Assembly: GCF_040939455.1 (NCBI RefSeq)
Contig: NC_134109.1
Location: 31,513,501-31,577,500, forward strand
From: Microcebus murinus
Taxonomy: Eukaryota; Chordata; Mammalia; Primates; Cheirogaleidae
Length of the DNA: 64,000 bases
Direction: 5' to 3'
The translations under genes and the position numbers were made by a program. Of the stretch, positions 1 through 12,195 are shown piece by piece. A model generated the notes under the pieces. The model ran no database searches, was not told where the DNA came from, and saw only the letters and a program-made list of their open reading frames with translations. Within the stretch, counting starts at the first letter, position 1, and the number at the start of each line of letters is the position of its first letter.

Positions 1-110
1 AACCATCTTGCAGAGGGACTTGACTGCAACAGGAGAAAGGGGGAGCCACTGAAGGTTCTTGAGAAGGTAAGCATTACAACAGGAGCTGGATTTGATGTAA
101 CAGACGAGGA
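1..110 (+). repeat. Ancient mammalian repeat fragment (family not resolved)
   Basis: GGGGGAGCCACTGAAGGTTC and TTGAGAAGGTAAGC match the degenerate form 'gaagccattggagggttt... agcagggg' seen in old mammalian repeats, also present near 9.6, 17.0, 36.9 and 49.0 kb. Confidence 0.45.
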
Positions 111-1835
111 GAGACCCCTTAGGATTATGTCAACATTACAACAGTCTCAGTATAATAAAATAAACTCAGTGTAAAAGTTCTTTTTCTGTTTATCTATAAA
201 GGTCATATGAAAGAAATAAGATAGAGTACATCAGGTTAATCATGAGATGCTGCTCCAGGTTTAAAGAAGGAAATGAGGAGGGCTTAGAAGAAAGGGTAAA
301 AAAAAAGCAGTCATTTTTAAGATGCCAAGAATACATGAAAAAAAATGTGGCTCCCATACCCAAGAGCAGAGTGGGACAGTCCTGGCCAAGGGCAGAAAGT
401 GAAGAGGACCTTCTTGGTGATTCCTGGGAAGAACATCAAGAAAAAGCAAAATCCATGCAGCAAATAAATCGCCCAGGGGCTTCTGGAAGCTGCCATCCTG
501 AGCAAGAGGCTGTCTTAATCTGTATATCAGGCTCACTCTCTGACAACTCCAGGTCCACAGAGGGAATTTCAGGCTCCATTCTTAACCCCAAGAAGACAAT
601 AAACTCATATGATTTGGCAATGTTACATAATTTTAAAAGGTCAGAGAGAAAGCCAGACAATTTACAGAAAAAAAAAAAATCAATTACTTCTCCTTAGCTT
701 CCACTCTGCTTTCCATTCTCTGCCACAGCCACTTAGGCCCCCAGTGGGCATCCAGTGAAGCCCACTCGGACCAGCTGGTGAGTGAGGATGCAGATGTGGA
801 GAAGCAAAATGATAATTCCACCTCAGTGACCTCAGGTGACACCCTCAGCAGAAACCCACATCAGCCCTTCTGCAGGTGTTCTGCTTTTGTTGTTTTGGAG
901 ACCTGCCTTTTAGGAGGAAGAGGTAAATTAAAACAAAACAAACTTTTATAACATTCCATATGAGCAAAGCAAAGCAAGCTCCAGGAAAGGCCCTGGGGGT
1001 CAAAGCGTTCAGTTTAACAAAATGAACACATACTTGAGCCCCTTCAAAACAAAGCCTGGGGAGTAGGCACATGAAGATCAGGGAGGCAAGTGCCCCTGAA
1101 GCCTCCAAGGGATTAGAGTGAGAGAAGGAGACATTTGAACATCCAGTACATTTTTAAAAGACTAAACAAAAGAGGTTTCTGGCTGACAAAAGCTATCAAG
1201 AAAACACTACATCCCCCAACACAGCAACTGAGGATTTCAACGATGTCAGTGTTCACTCACTGGTTTGAAATAATGTAGTTTTAGACCAAAATACTGGTGC
1301 AGTAGCATTTGGGACACAAGACGGCACAGAGAAATAGGTGCTTAATGAAGGTGTTGAAAGAAAGGATGACCAGAGAGAAGCTTCCCTGGGAATTCGAGGG
1401 AGAAGAAAGAGGTTCCCCCAAATCCAAGGCACTAACTCTGTACCTGTAATGATCAAAAACACAGCTGGACAGTACTACAAATGTCCCTACTTGGTTGTAA
1501 TTCCATCAAACACTTAGAGTGGGCCCTCTCCACACAATATCTCTAGGAGGGCCATAAAGGTAAATGTGACAGAACCATGCCCCCCAAAAGCTTACAATCT
1601 AGAAGACACAGATATTGCACATGGCCAGCTCTGACATAAATCAACGCAGTAAATGTGAAATATGACACAGGGTGCTCCAATGTGAGCTTTTCTAATAGCC
1701 TGGGTGTCCTTCTGGCCAGAGATGACCCTATTCTCCTGGCACCCAGGGAGGCTGAGAGCCTGGGGCAAAGAAGAGAAACAGGAGCAAAAACTGAGGAGGG
1801 GAGGACGAAGTGGACAGAAATCACAAACTTAGCAC
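111..1835. other. Unique or unrecognised sequence
   Basis: A 151-codon plus-strand frame from 242 to 697 is hydrophilic, ends in an A-rich tract and shows no recognisable domain. It is taken as chance. Confidence 0.6.
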
Positions 1836-2152
1836 AATGCTGTCCAGTAGAAATATAATGTGACCACAGATGTAATTTTAGATTTTCTAGTAGACACATT
1901 AGAAAGGTAAAAGGAAACAGGTGAAATTAATTTTAATATATTTAATTTAACCTAATATAAGCAAAATGCATAAGCGTTTGCAGCTCAACATGTAATCAAT
2001 ATAGAAATTTACTAATGAGATATTTTATATTCTTCTTTTCATAGTAAGTCTATATACCTTCAGCACATCTCAAGTCAGACTAACCACATTTCAAGTTCTC
2101 GGTCACTGCATGGGGCTAGCCAGTAGTGGCTCCCAGTGTGGACAGCAGCATC
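1836..2152. mobile_element. hAT-like DNA transposon fossil
   Basis: It begins ATGCTGTCCAGTAGAAATATA and ends near GTGTGGACAGCAGC, so the ends form an inverted TGCTGTCC/GGACAGCA pair. The internal GTAATTTTAGATTTTCTAG and CTAACCACATTTCAAG strings match a common non-autonomous hAT-Charlie family that I recognise but cannot name securely. Confidence 0.75.
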
Positions 2153-2526
2153 TCAGTGAAGGAGTCCCTGGCCAGGAATCAGAAGATAGGTCTGGGGACC
2201 TGAAGGTAGTGGAACAGGTTTAGAATCACACGATGGGGCAAGAATGTGAGGTTAAAGAGAAGATGTGCAAATAAGATAGCATTTAGCACTGAGGGTCCCT
2301 TTTAAAGTTGTTTAGAAAAGCACTATTTATGTGCTTGTTCTCAAAACCCTTTCTTATATATGAAGGTCCAATTTCTATTTCTAGCCCTCAATGGTTTGTA
2401 GGGGCAAAGAGAGCCAGAGAAAAAAGCAAGGTGAATGCAGAGAACAAAGGTTCTAATGCACAGTTTTTGATATAAGACAAGGAAAATGGTAATTATTGCA
2501 AACAGCATACTACCTGTGCCAAATTC

Positions 2527-2575
2527 TCCTTACATGAAGCAGGTACTGAATTTTCCTTACATGAAGCAGGTACTA
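2527..2575 (+). repeat. 27-bp tandem duplication
   Basis: TCCTTACATGAAGCAGGTAC occurs at 2527 and 2554 with a 27-base period. Only two copies are present. Confidence 0.95.
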
Positions 2576-3027
2576 TATTTTCTCCATTTTGCAGATAAAG
2601 ACAATGAGGCTTAGCTAGTTGAGTGATCTACTTCAAGCCAAAAATTTGTAAATGGCAAAGCGAGATTCAGCAGGCACCTTGGCTCCTAAGCAGCAGGCTT
2701 GGGCACTGAGTAAAGTCCGGCCTGCTGAGGAGTGCAGGACATCGGGAAAATGTGCCAAGTACTGTTTTGTGGCTCGTCCCCCACCATTTGATTTGCTCAG
2801 CATGGAGCTTTGGAGACATCTAGCTACTTTGTACATACAGCATGTGAAAGGAAAAGTCATACCCTAGTGTAAACAGTCTTGTTCAAAGAGGAGGTGATTC
2901 TCCTCAAAAAAGCCTCCCAAACAAGTTGGAATTAGGTCATTCTAGAAAATACAAAGAAGAAGAAAAAATGATCACATCTGGATCATGGTCAAAAGGTAAC
3001 TTCATTTGAACTTCACAAAACCCTCTA

Positions 3028-3150
3028 GAAATGTACTATTACATCATACGGATGAGCAAATTGAGTGAGAGGTTAAGATACTTGCTAAAGGTCACCCAGC
3101 AGCTTAGTGGTACGGTCAGGATTTGAAGCCAGGAAGGCTGGCTTCCCACT
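3028..3150 (+). mobile_element. MIR fragment
   Basis: GAGAGGTTAAGATACTTGC, AAGGTCACCCAGCAGCTTAGTGG and ATTTGAAGCCAGG follow the MIR core in order. Confidence 0.85.
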
Positions 3151-4269
3151 CCACAGCACTGGGCAGGATCAGAGGGCCTAGAGCCAGGCTTCTCCTCCCA
3201 CACCCATAACCTGCCAAGGGAGCCACAGAGAGGGGAGTCCAGTGACAATGACAATCTGGGTACTGCCCGCCTGTGGGCAATGGTCTCTTTGGGCCTCAGT
3301 TTCAATACATAAAGACACTGAACCAGATCACCTTCTGCCATTTGCAGATCTGTCTAGAGTTGGCAGGCCTCACTACTTCTCTGAGGTTTCTTCACAGAAG
3401 TCCTGCAGCCGTTGTGGTTTTGCATTGAGCACAGGGTATGAGGGGCTGTCCATGCAGAAGCTCCTACACTGGGGCAGATTCCTGCTTCAGGCTTGTGGTA
3501 GGAACAGGAAAACATGTAGGAGTCCAGTTACTTAGGAGATAACCCAGGGCTGCTTCTGTCCACAGCTCTGCCCAGCCTTCTGTCTTCCTGACCCCCCCAC
3601 TCAAATAGTCAAAAGTCTGAAATAGGCTGCAGTGAGAGGGAAGCAAGATGATTTCTCATGCCACTAGCAACTTTCCTCTCCTGTGAGACAAACCTTCCCA
3701 GCAGTCAGACAGGAAGCCCATTGTCCAGCCAGGATCCCTTCTCATGAGAACTTCCGATTCACTGGGGAGGGCCTGCCTGCGGTAGCCCAAGCCTTTCTCA
3801 GAGTGTGGTACAAGAGCTGGGGTGGGGAACACAGAGAGAAACCACCCATAGCTTAGGCTGCCCCTATGGCTCCCTTTGGCCCCCACAGCCATCTTCCTAA
3901 TAGAGGCCCAGCCTGAGCTCTGCTCTGGAAGATCAGCAACTGACAGGCAGGGCCTGGCCTCAGAGCCTGTCCATATTGTTTTAGGCCTGGGCCCCTCACT
4001 CCCTCCACCTCATAAGAGAAGGGAATGCCAGCCAGGAGCCTCTGAGTCAACAAGAGGGAGGAGTACTTTCTTTATCGTACCTGCCCCAAACATAAAAACT
4101 GTCACCTAGAAGCAGCCACTAAAGTCCTTAGTCATTCAGTAAGAAGTACTGTTGCTCTCCTTGGCCTGGCAACTCTGACCTGAAAGCACACGCAGTCAGC
4201 TGGAACCCCACCCACCTCCAAATTTCCAGAAACCTTCCCAGAAATCTCCAGAGAGAATGAAAGAATAGC

Positions 4270-4470
4270 ACAGGGTAGAGCTTACCAGCCAGGGCCTAGA
4301 ATGAGACCACCTGGGCTGTGTGCTGCTCTAACAGTTTCCCGCTGTGTAGTCTCGGGTCGATCTTCCTATTCCTCAGTTTCCTTGTTTGTGACATGCAGAT
4401 ACAAAGGTAACTACCTCACAGGTACCTGGTACTGGGTCTGTCACACATGGGGTGTTCAATTAGAGAAGAG
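4270..4470 (-). mobile_element. MIR, antisense
   Basis: CGCTGTGTAGTCTCGGGTCG, CCTCAGTTTCCTTGTTTGTGAC and ACCTGGTACTGGGTCTGTCAC are the reversed MIR core and tail. Confidence 0.8.
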
Positions 4471-4889
4471 TTTCGTTATTCCTCCTCTGTGTTCCCATAA
4501 CATCTTCATCACTCCTCCTGTAAACTACATCATCATACTGTCATCTTCTATCATTACTTTCTCACAGGTCAGTCCTGCCCCCATTTCCCTACCAACCCCA
4601 ACCCACCCAAGCTATACGGCAGGGACTTGTTCTCATTTTTTTGTCCCTAGCACTTGGCAAGGAATCTTGCAGACAGTGGATGCTTAGTAAAAATCTGATA
4701 TTACATTTCAAGACACTGTCTTGTTTGTAACTGCAATGGGCCACAGTGTTTTCTGATTTAAAATGAGTCCATGACACATAGCAGCAAAGAGAATCCTTCT
4801 CCAGGGTACATTTGATGTTTTCTAAATTGGTATCTACCATGAAAATATACTGCCTACCTAACAGGACCAGAGCCATGTGGGGTCAGACG

Positions 4890-5075
4890 GATGAATCTGG
4901 GTTGGACCCAGGGGTCCTCTCTGCAGCCTTATCAACTGCCCTTATTCCTCTGAGCCTTACTCTTTAGTAGCCAATACCCAGCTCCATGGGGATTTTGAGA
5001 GGACTAATAAAATGCATACTTCAAAGTGTCTTGTAACATGCCTGGCACATATCAAGCACTGATAGATGTGTACGT
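4890..5075 (-). mobile_element. MIR, antisense
   Basis: TTTTGAGAGGACTAATAAAATGC and TGCCTGGCACATATCAAGCAC mark the reversed 5' half; the core part is eroded. Confidence 0.7.
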
Positions 5076-5750
5076 TTATTTTCACATAGTGAACTAAACC
5101 CTTGCCTCTGATTTTTGGAATGGGCAAAGGCTTTGACAAAGAGAAGAAAAAGGATTATTCCAGAAACTTCTGGATATGTGGAGAAGGGGCAGGCAGAAAA
5201 TATAGTAGGATGAGCATTTGGGGGACCTTGCTTTGCTCAGTAATAAGCCAGCCCCTTTCCCACTTCCGTTCTCAGCCCAGGCTGCTCTTGGCTGCCAAAT
5301 GGCCTCCATATGGCCTGTTACCCTTTCACCTCCTCCTGTTCTCTCAGCTCAGGGACCTGGGGAACAGGCTGCCAGCTGGGGCTGCTGCCCCTCCCCCGTT
5401 GTGACTGCTAAAAGGGCAGGCAGGAGGAGCACTCTCCTTCATCCTGCTGCTCCAGGTCCAGGCCTGGGCCACTCAGTGCCCAATGCACCCCACTCCAGTA
5501 CAGTGAAGAATAGCACAGAGCCCATAGCTGTCTCCCTCCTCACCTCCAGGACGGTGGGATGATAGCAAAGCTAGGGAACCAGGCTATTCCAAGTGCATTA
5601 ACAAATGTTACTATGTTTCCCCTCAGAATGGTAGTTAAAAGGTTAAGAGAAAGCAGAGGATACTTATTTTTTCTTCACTAGCAATTGCTACTTCTTGGTC
5701 TCAGCTCTCTCCCCCTATTATCTACCTAAGCTATATACATGCATTCCCTG

Positions 5751-5761
5751 CCCCCCCCCCC
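5751..5761 (+). repeat. C11 homopolymer
   Basis: Eleven Cs between TGCATTCCCTG and TCAGAATTTCC. Confidence 0.95.
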
Positions 5762-5879
5762 TCAGAATTTCCACCTACAGGAGGCAGGCAGGTGCCCTGG
5801 AGGAAGGGCCCAGTTGGCTGCTTAATGCACTGTCCAGCCTCAGACAGGTAGCTGAAGGGCAGGTGATAATTAACTTAGG

Positions 5880-6030
5880 AGTCTGGCCCAGAGCTGAAAA
5901 CAGAGTTGGACTCTCAGGTACAACACTCAAACCTGTGGTTTCTCTTCCAATTCTACCATCTAATGGTAACTCCTAATGCCAAGTCCAGTGCCAGGCACAC
6001 ATAGTAGGGCTTCAAGAAAAGCAACTTAAA
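5880..6030 (-). mobile_element. MIR tail, antisense, diverged
   Basis: CCAGTGCCAGGCACACATAGTAGGGC is the clearest remnant; the rest is eroded. Confidence 0.5.
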
Positions 6031-6089
6031 ATTTAAAACAAATGTAATGATCTCTATTGCCTAAAAGGGTAGAAATGAGGAAGAGAATT

Positions 6090-6325
6090 AACATGTATCA
6101 CCAGGCACTACACTGACACTCTATAGTTATTATCCTATATAATTCTTCCACCCTACAAGGAAGGTGGTATAATACTCAATTTGTTCAGATGAAGAAACTA
6201 GGGCTCTGAAAAATTTAGGGGTCACACAGCCACTACACATTAGAGTCTAGATTCAAAGTCTAGGCCTGGGGTCACACAGCCACTACACATTAGAGTCTAG
6301 ATTCAAATTCTGGCTTGCCCTTCTC
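6090..6325 (+). mobile_element. MIR containing a 50-bp tandem duplication
   Basis: ACATGTATCACCAGGCACTAC, TTATTATCCTATATAATTC, GATGAAGAAACTAGGGC and GGGGTCACACAGCCACTAC follow the MIR order. The last motif block occurs twice (see the separate repeat entry). Confidence 0.85.
6218..6317 (+). repeat. 50-bp tandem duplication
   Basis: GGGTCACACAGCCACTACAC through GAGTCTAGATTCAAA is found at 6218-6257 and again at 6268-6307 with no differences over about 40 bases, then the copies diverge slightly. The high identity against the old MIR background shows a much later duplication. Confidence 0.95.
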
Positions 6326-7378
6326 CCTATTACAGGAAACTCCTCGGTTACAGACGTCACCGGAAAAATTTACCCCAAGACCTACAAAAAATAACGTGGG
6401 GGTGCAGTACATATGGACAAAAGCTGCCATAATTCCTGTCTGGAGAAGAATATGGACTGGTGAGTTTAGTTGTGCCCAGAGGACTCAGTTCACATCTCAA
6501 GTGGGGCCACATTTTTCCAGAGAAGTGGAGGGGAAAGCCAAGACAGACAGTTTCCTTCACTGATCTATCTCTGTGCACTACAAACAATGGAGCTATTTAA
6601 GGATCACAGATACCAAAGCTCCAAGTGGGAGAAGATGTGGGCATTTTCAGCTGAGAACACAAGTCTTCTATGAGGATATGTGAAAGGAAGACTGTCACTA
6701 AATGTAGAATGGGAATGTGACCTAAATTCGGGGGCTACCTTTCTGTCAGCTGCCCAGAGCATTCATGGCCACTGAGGCATCTCTGCCAAAGCCCCAAATA
6801 AACAGCCTCTGCCATATACCACCAAACAGTGGGTCAGGTCGTGTGTTGCTTCTTGCAGGTATTCGCCAGATCACTGCTACTCACAGAAGCCTAGACAACT
6901 GCAAAGAATGAAAGGAAACACTCAGTGAACTACTGTTATGGTTGGTAGCGGAAATCCACTGAGGCAATGGCCTAAAACCAGCAAAACATCACAGGTCTTT
7001 GAAAAACATTCACTAGTAGTTGAGGGGTGGAGCTCTGAATAGTCTTTTCTGAAGAAAGAGATATGACTGGGTCTAAGGCATGCCACAATGTGAGCCCTGT
7101 ACATTCTGTGGTCAAGCCTGGCCCTACCATGAGACAGGGACTGCAAACCTAAAAGGGACAATGAAGAGTCGGTGGTGGGGTGAAGGAGGTTGCATGAAGC
7201 TGCCAGGGTTATGCATATGGTCTTTGTCACCTCTGAACCAATAAATAGAAGGAACACTGTGCTCAATGTGCACAGGCAGATGGAGTTGAAAGTTACAAAG
7301 TCCACTGATCTGGATATTTTTCCTCCACCGTCTTGTGGGGGATGAGATTCTCTGCTTTAATGTTTAATATTAAACTAC

Positions 7379-8388
<1,010 letters not shown>

Positions 8389-8678
8389 GCCAGGCATGGT
8401 GGCTCACACCTGTAATCCTAGCACTCTGGGAGGCTGAGGTGGGAGGATCACTCAAGGTCAGGAGTTCGAGACCAGCCTGAGCAAGAGTGAGATCCTGTCT
8501 CTACTAAAAATAGAAATAAATTAGCTGGACAACTAAAATAAATAAATAAATTAATTAATTAAAAATATATATATATATATAAAATTAGCCAGGCATGGTG
8601 GCACATGACTGTAGTCCCAGCTACTCCGGAGGCTGAGGCAGTAGGATCGCTTGAGCCCAGGAGTTTGAGGTTGCTGTG
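8389..8678 (+). mobile_element. Alu (lemur-type, 3' truncated) inserted in the COX6C pseudogene 3'UTR
   Basis: It starts CCAGGCATGGTGGCTCACACC directly after the pseudogene's AAGAATTTCTTTGGG. It passes the A-rich middle linker, expanded here into ATAA and TA runs (8535-8580), and breaks off after GAGGTTGCTGTG without a poly(A) tail. The COX6C 3'UTR does not resume after it, so a deletion accompanied or followed the insertion. Confidence 0.85.
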
Positions 8679-9334
8679 CTCCTGGCAGGTCCCTCTGCTC
8701 CTCCCATTTCCCTGTGAGTCTTTCCCATGTGTTTCTCTCTGAGGAAGCCACACTTATGACTCTTTAAGGATCTTTAAAAATTGACAAGAATCCATTCAAA
8801 CTGGCTGTGAAGTCCAATGTAGAATGGGTACCTGGCCCTCAAGGTCTAGGACTCATCTGTGATTTTAGCCTATGTATTTATCAGTCTGGCTCTAGCATAT
8901 TGCCCAGGTTCCTTGATCATCAAATGAAGCAACCTCAAAATACAAATTAGTGCAACTCGGGCCTATATTAGGTCAGAGAACTGGTATTGTCTTAACCATG
9001 CTCTTATCTATCAGCCCAATAAGATAGGTATCTTATTATCACCTGTCACCTGCCATGGCCTGTCTTGCTCTTTGGACCCCTGATCCTAGCAAGCCACTTC
9101 TGACCAGGCCTGGGATTCCTGGTGAGAAGATATTGCCTGGTGCAGCCTCACCCACTTTGCGTGTCAGTAGATAACTATATCCAAATGCCACATCTCCATA
9201 CCTAAAAAATACCCTTTAATCTCTTGTTCTCCAAATAGCAGGTTTAGTAATTTTCACCCAGAAGAGAGTAAAAAAACATTTACAAGTGTTGATTCTTATT
9301 CTCTCTGGGTTTCACTTTCCTAACAGGAATTCCT

Positions 9335-9960
9335 TCATTAATTTAACAAATATCTATGGAGCACCTGCTATGTGTCAAGTTGGTGCTACAAATTTAAGAG
9401 CAAATAATTCATATTATTTGTCCTGAGAAGACTTTAGGGTCTTTGCGAATAAAGATAAGAAGCCCCAACCAGATTTAAATTATAGTAATATCTACTTTGT
9501 TTATCTCCTAGAGTCCATGTAAGAATTACATTTATCCATTCATTCTTTTAACGAGTTTTTACTAAGGACCAAAGCACTGTGGCAAACAACGGAAGAAGGC
9601 AGATGGAAAGATGAAAAAGACATCGGCCCTACTCTCCTGGAGCTCACTGTCTAATAAGTGACCGTAACAGATGTTAGAAATCAATATGGGCTTTAGGACG
9701 TTCTGAAGGATTAATCCAATGAGGAAGAGACCAGAGAAGAAGTTAAAAATGGTATTATAGCTCCAACTTTAGGGGAAGTAGGACTGTGAACACATGATAA
9801 AGGGTTGTGATAGGATAAAGGACCACCATGGGAAGAACATGCTGGGGAAGATACGAGCACAAACAAAGGCAGAGAAGCAAGAAGACGAGGTATGTGTATG
9901 GGAAGTAGCAAATGTTCCCAGGTTTAGCAAGAGATAGCCGAAGATTTAGAAAATCTTCCC
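9335..9960 (+). repeat. Ancient repeat(s), MIR/L2-like and unresolved
   Basis: CAAATATCTATGGAGCACCTGCTATGTGTC (9350) and TTTTTACTAAGGACCAAAGCACTGTGGC (9555) are separate 'growing-list' repeat starts. CTGGAGCTCACTGTCTAATAAG follows the second. Confidence 0.5.
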
Positions 9961-12079
9961 TGCTCTGGTGCCAAAGCAGGGAAGAAACACAAGGCTTAAA
10001 GAATGTGAAATCTTAGGTTCCTCTCCCATGAGGTGAGATTTTTAAGGACCCTTCTAGTTCTAAAATGCAAGGCCATGTGATTCATAATAAAATGAAAGCC
10101 TGCTCTATAGTACTAATCCTACTGAAGCAGCCAGCCACATAAATCCGCCTCCCTTCCCTAGAAACTATTTCCCAGTGAGCTGGATGTGCTGGGGAGACAG
10201 AAAGGGGAAAGAAGAACAAGGAAAAACCAGGCTGAGTTTTCCAGTGCAGAGTCATCATGCTTCTCAAGTATGCAGAGGTGAGAGGGGACAGAAAGAACTG
10301 GAGGGTCTGGGGCAGAGAAAAAACGAATACAAAGATGTCTTGTGGTCAGTTTCTTTCCCAGGGTTCTCTCACATGGCAGCAGATGGCCGATCCCTGGAGG
10401 ACTGGATCCCAGAAAGCAGCTGCTCCCAGGTCCTGGTTCTAACAGCTGGGGTCACAGGTCCTCTATGCATAAGCTGAATGCCAGAAATCAAAGGGTCCCT
10501 TTGTGCCTGCATGCATGAGCTCTCACGTCCAGGCTCATGCCCTGTGCCTGCCCGGAACAGATGACTAGAAAAAATAACACTACACACTTTGAAAGACTAT
10601 ATTTTGCAAATTAATGGAAAGATAGAGTATTATAAAAAGCCCAACTCTATTTAAATTACCTTGACTTTGCTAAGATGCTAATTATTTGGAAGATAAAAGA
10701 CATGCCCATAGGAAGGTCAAGAAGGGGGTGGAGGAGGAACAGAAGAAAGATCATACTCAGAGGAAAATCACTAAATGCCTCTGGTCCTTCTCTTCTTCCT
10801 GCCCAATGCAGGGAGGAGTCAGGCTCCACACCAACCAAAAAGCAGGCTAGATATTTCATGTATTAGAAAAGGGAATAAAAATCCATAAAACAACGTGTGT
10901 GTACACAGAGGAGTATAACTGTATGATTACATAATTAGGCACATTAAAGTATTTATACTGCTGAGACTAAAAGCCCCTACTCAAAGGCATTCCACCAAAG
11001 TTGAAAGGGGGAAAAAAATAGAAAATAAAGCATCTAATTGCAATCTTCCACAAAGCCAGACATCCCCAGCTGGTGCCACAGCTGAATTCTCTTAATTAAC
11101 ATGTTGTAACAGCAAGTATGAAAGACACTGTATGCTTATCAACTCCATGCCGTGGCCAGCCAGGCATGGGAGAAGCCCGTAATACTGCTGTAATTAGAGA
11201 GATTTTTCTCTTTTCTATTGTAATAGTACCCTGGTGTGGAATGTTGGTTAGTTATTCTTTAAAACTTTGTTGTTTAAAGCACATACCTAACAACTGTATG
11301 CCCATAGTTAGAGACTAAGACTAGAGAATGAGACAAAGTTCAGTCTAGGAGCTGGTTTTTTTTTTTTTCTAAACTCCTCAAACCTGGGGCTTGATCAGTT
11401 GGAGAAGGCTAGCAATGTTTGAGCAAGGCCAGGCTTTAAATTAAAGCCCATCCGATAGCTTAAAATCATAGGTTAAATGTATCTAAATGGAATAAAGATG
11501 ACAAAAATTAGCATATAAAATGAGTACAATACAGGGGGAAAGGCATTAATACATGAAGAGCCTGGAGCAACATGGAATGTATTCCAGACAACAGACTCCC
11601 ACAGTTCTGGGAGGGCCTTTTACACTTACAAAGAGCGCTGTGTTTTTGTGTGACTCTTAGTCACACCAGCACCTGTTGCAGGTGGTCCCTCCACTTCCCT
11701 GAATAGGCCCCTCAAAGTCAAACAACAGGTTTACATATTATAAGAAGGTCATGTTCTTAGAAAGCCAAGCAAGATTATAAAATGCCTAATTATACTCTGC
11801 CCTTTAAAACCCAACCTTGGACAATATAATCCAGGCATTTTGGACATTATTCTTTAGCTGTATGGTTTTTTTTTTCCTTTGCAACTGAGCAAGGCTGTTG
11901 ACTGGTAGACAGTGAATGTCCAATTGATACTAAAGATTCCCCACTTCTGGAACACTCACTGAATTTCAAAATCTTTCAATTCTATCAACTTTAGAAGGCC
12001 TACCATTCTTATAACTACCATCAGCAATTTCATTTCTCTATTTTCAAATCCTTACAAAATAAAGGTCCAATAATTCAAG

Positions 12080-12195
12080 CTGCTGCTCCAGCACACACGG
12101 CCGCACAGATGGAGCCCGCAAAGCTGCTCAGAGCGTGCCGCTGGCTGGCAGGCAGCCATACCTCGCGACGCAAGAAGTTCTTCATCAGCTGCTGC
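12080..12195 (-). other. CpG-retaining block with candidate 30-nt mini-exon
   Basis: Seven CpGs occur in about 115 bp of otherwise CpG-poor DNA. On the minus strand TTTTGTGCAG precedes a 30-nt segment (12191-12162) and GTATGG follows. The segment is open in the frame that SUSD6 would impose. No known exon is recognised here. See findings. Confidence 0.35.

Larger units (their letters stand above)
2153..7370. other. Sequence between listed repeats: nothing further recognised
   Basis: Apart from the MIRs and duplications listed, no exon, RNA gene or transposon is recognised. Reading frames here are short and compositionally ordinary. Confidence 0.6.

Noticed and set aside
14..66. Acceptor-like CTTGCAG and donor-like AAG|GTAAGC around an open 53-nt piece
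   Set aside because: It falls in an ancient repeat whose consensus supplies these letters, so the splice-like pattern is best explained by the repeat.
242..697. 151-codon plus-strand frame ending in a lysine run
   Set aside because: The lysine run is an A tract, and no family resemblance or promoter/splice evidence was seen.
10699..10708. AGACATGCCC, a perfect p53 half-site, of interest because SUSD6 is p53-induced
   Set aside because: No second half-site lies within the usual 0-13 bp spacing, and single half-sites are common by chance.
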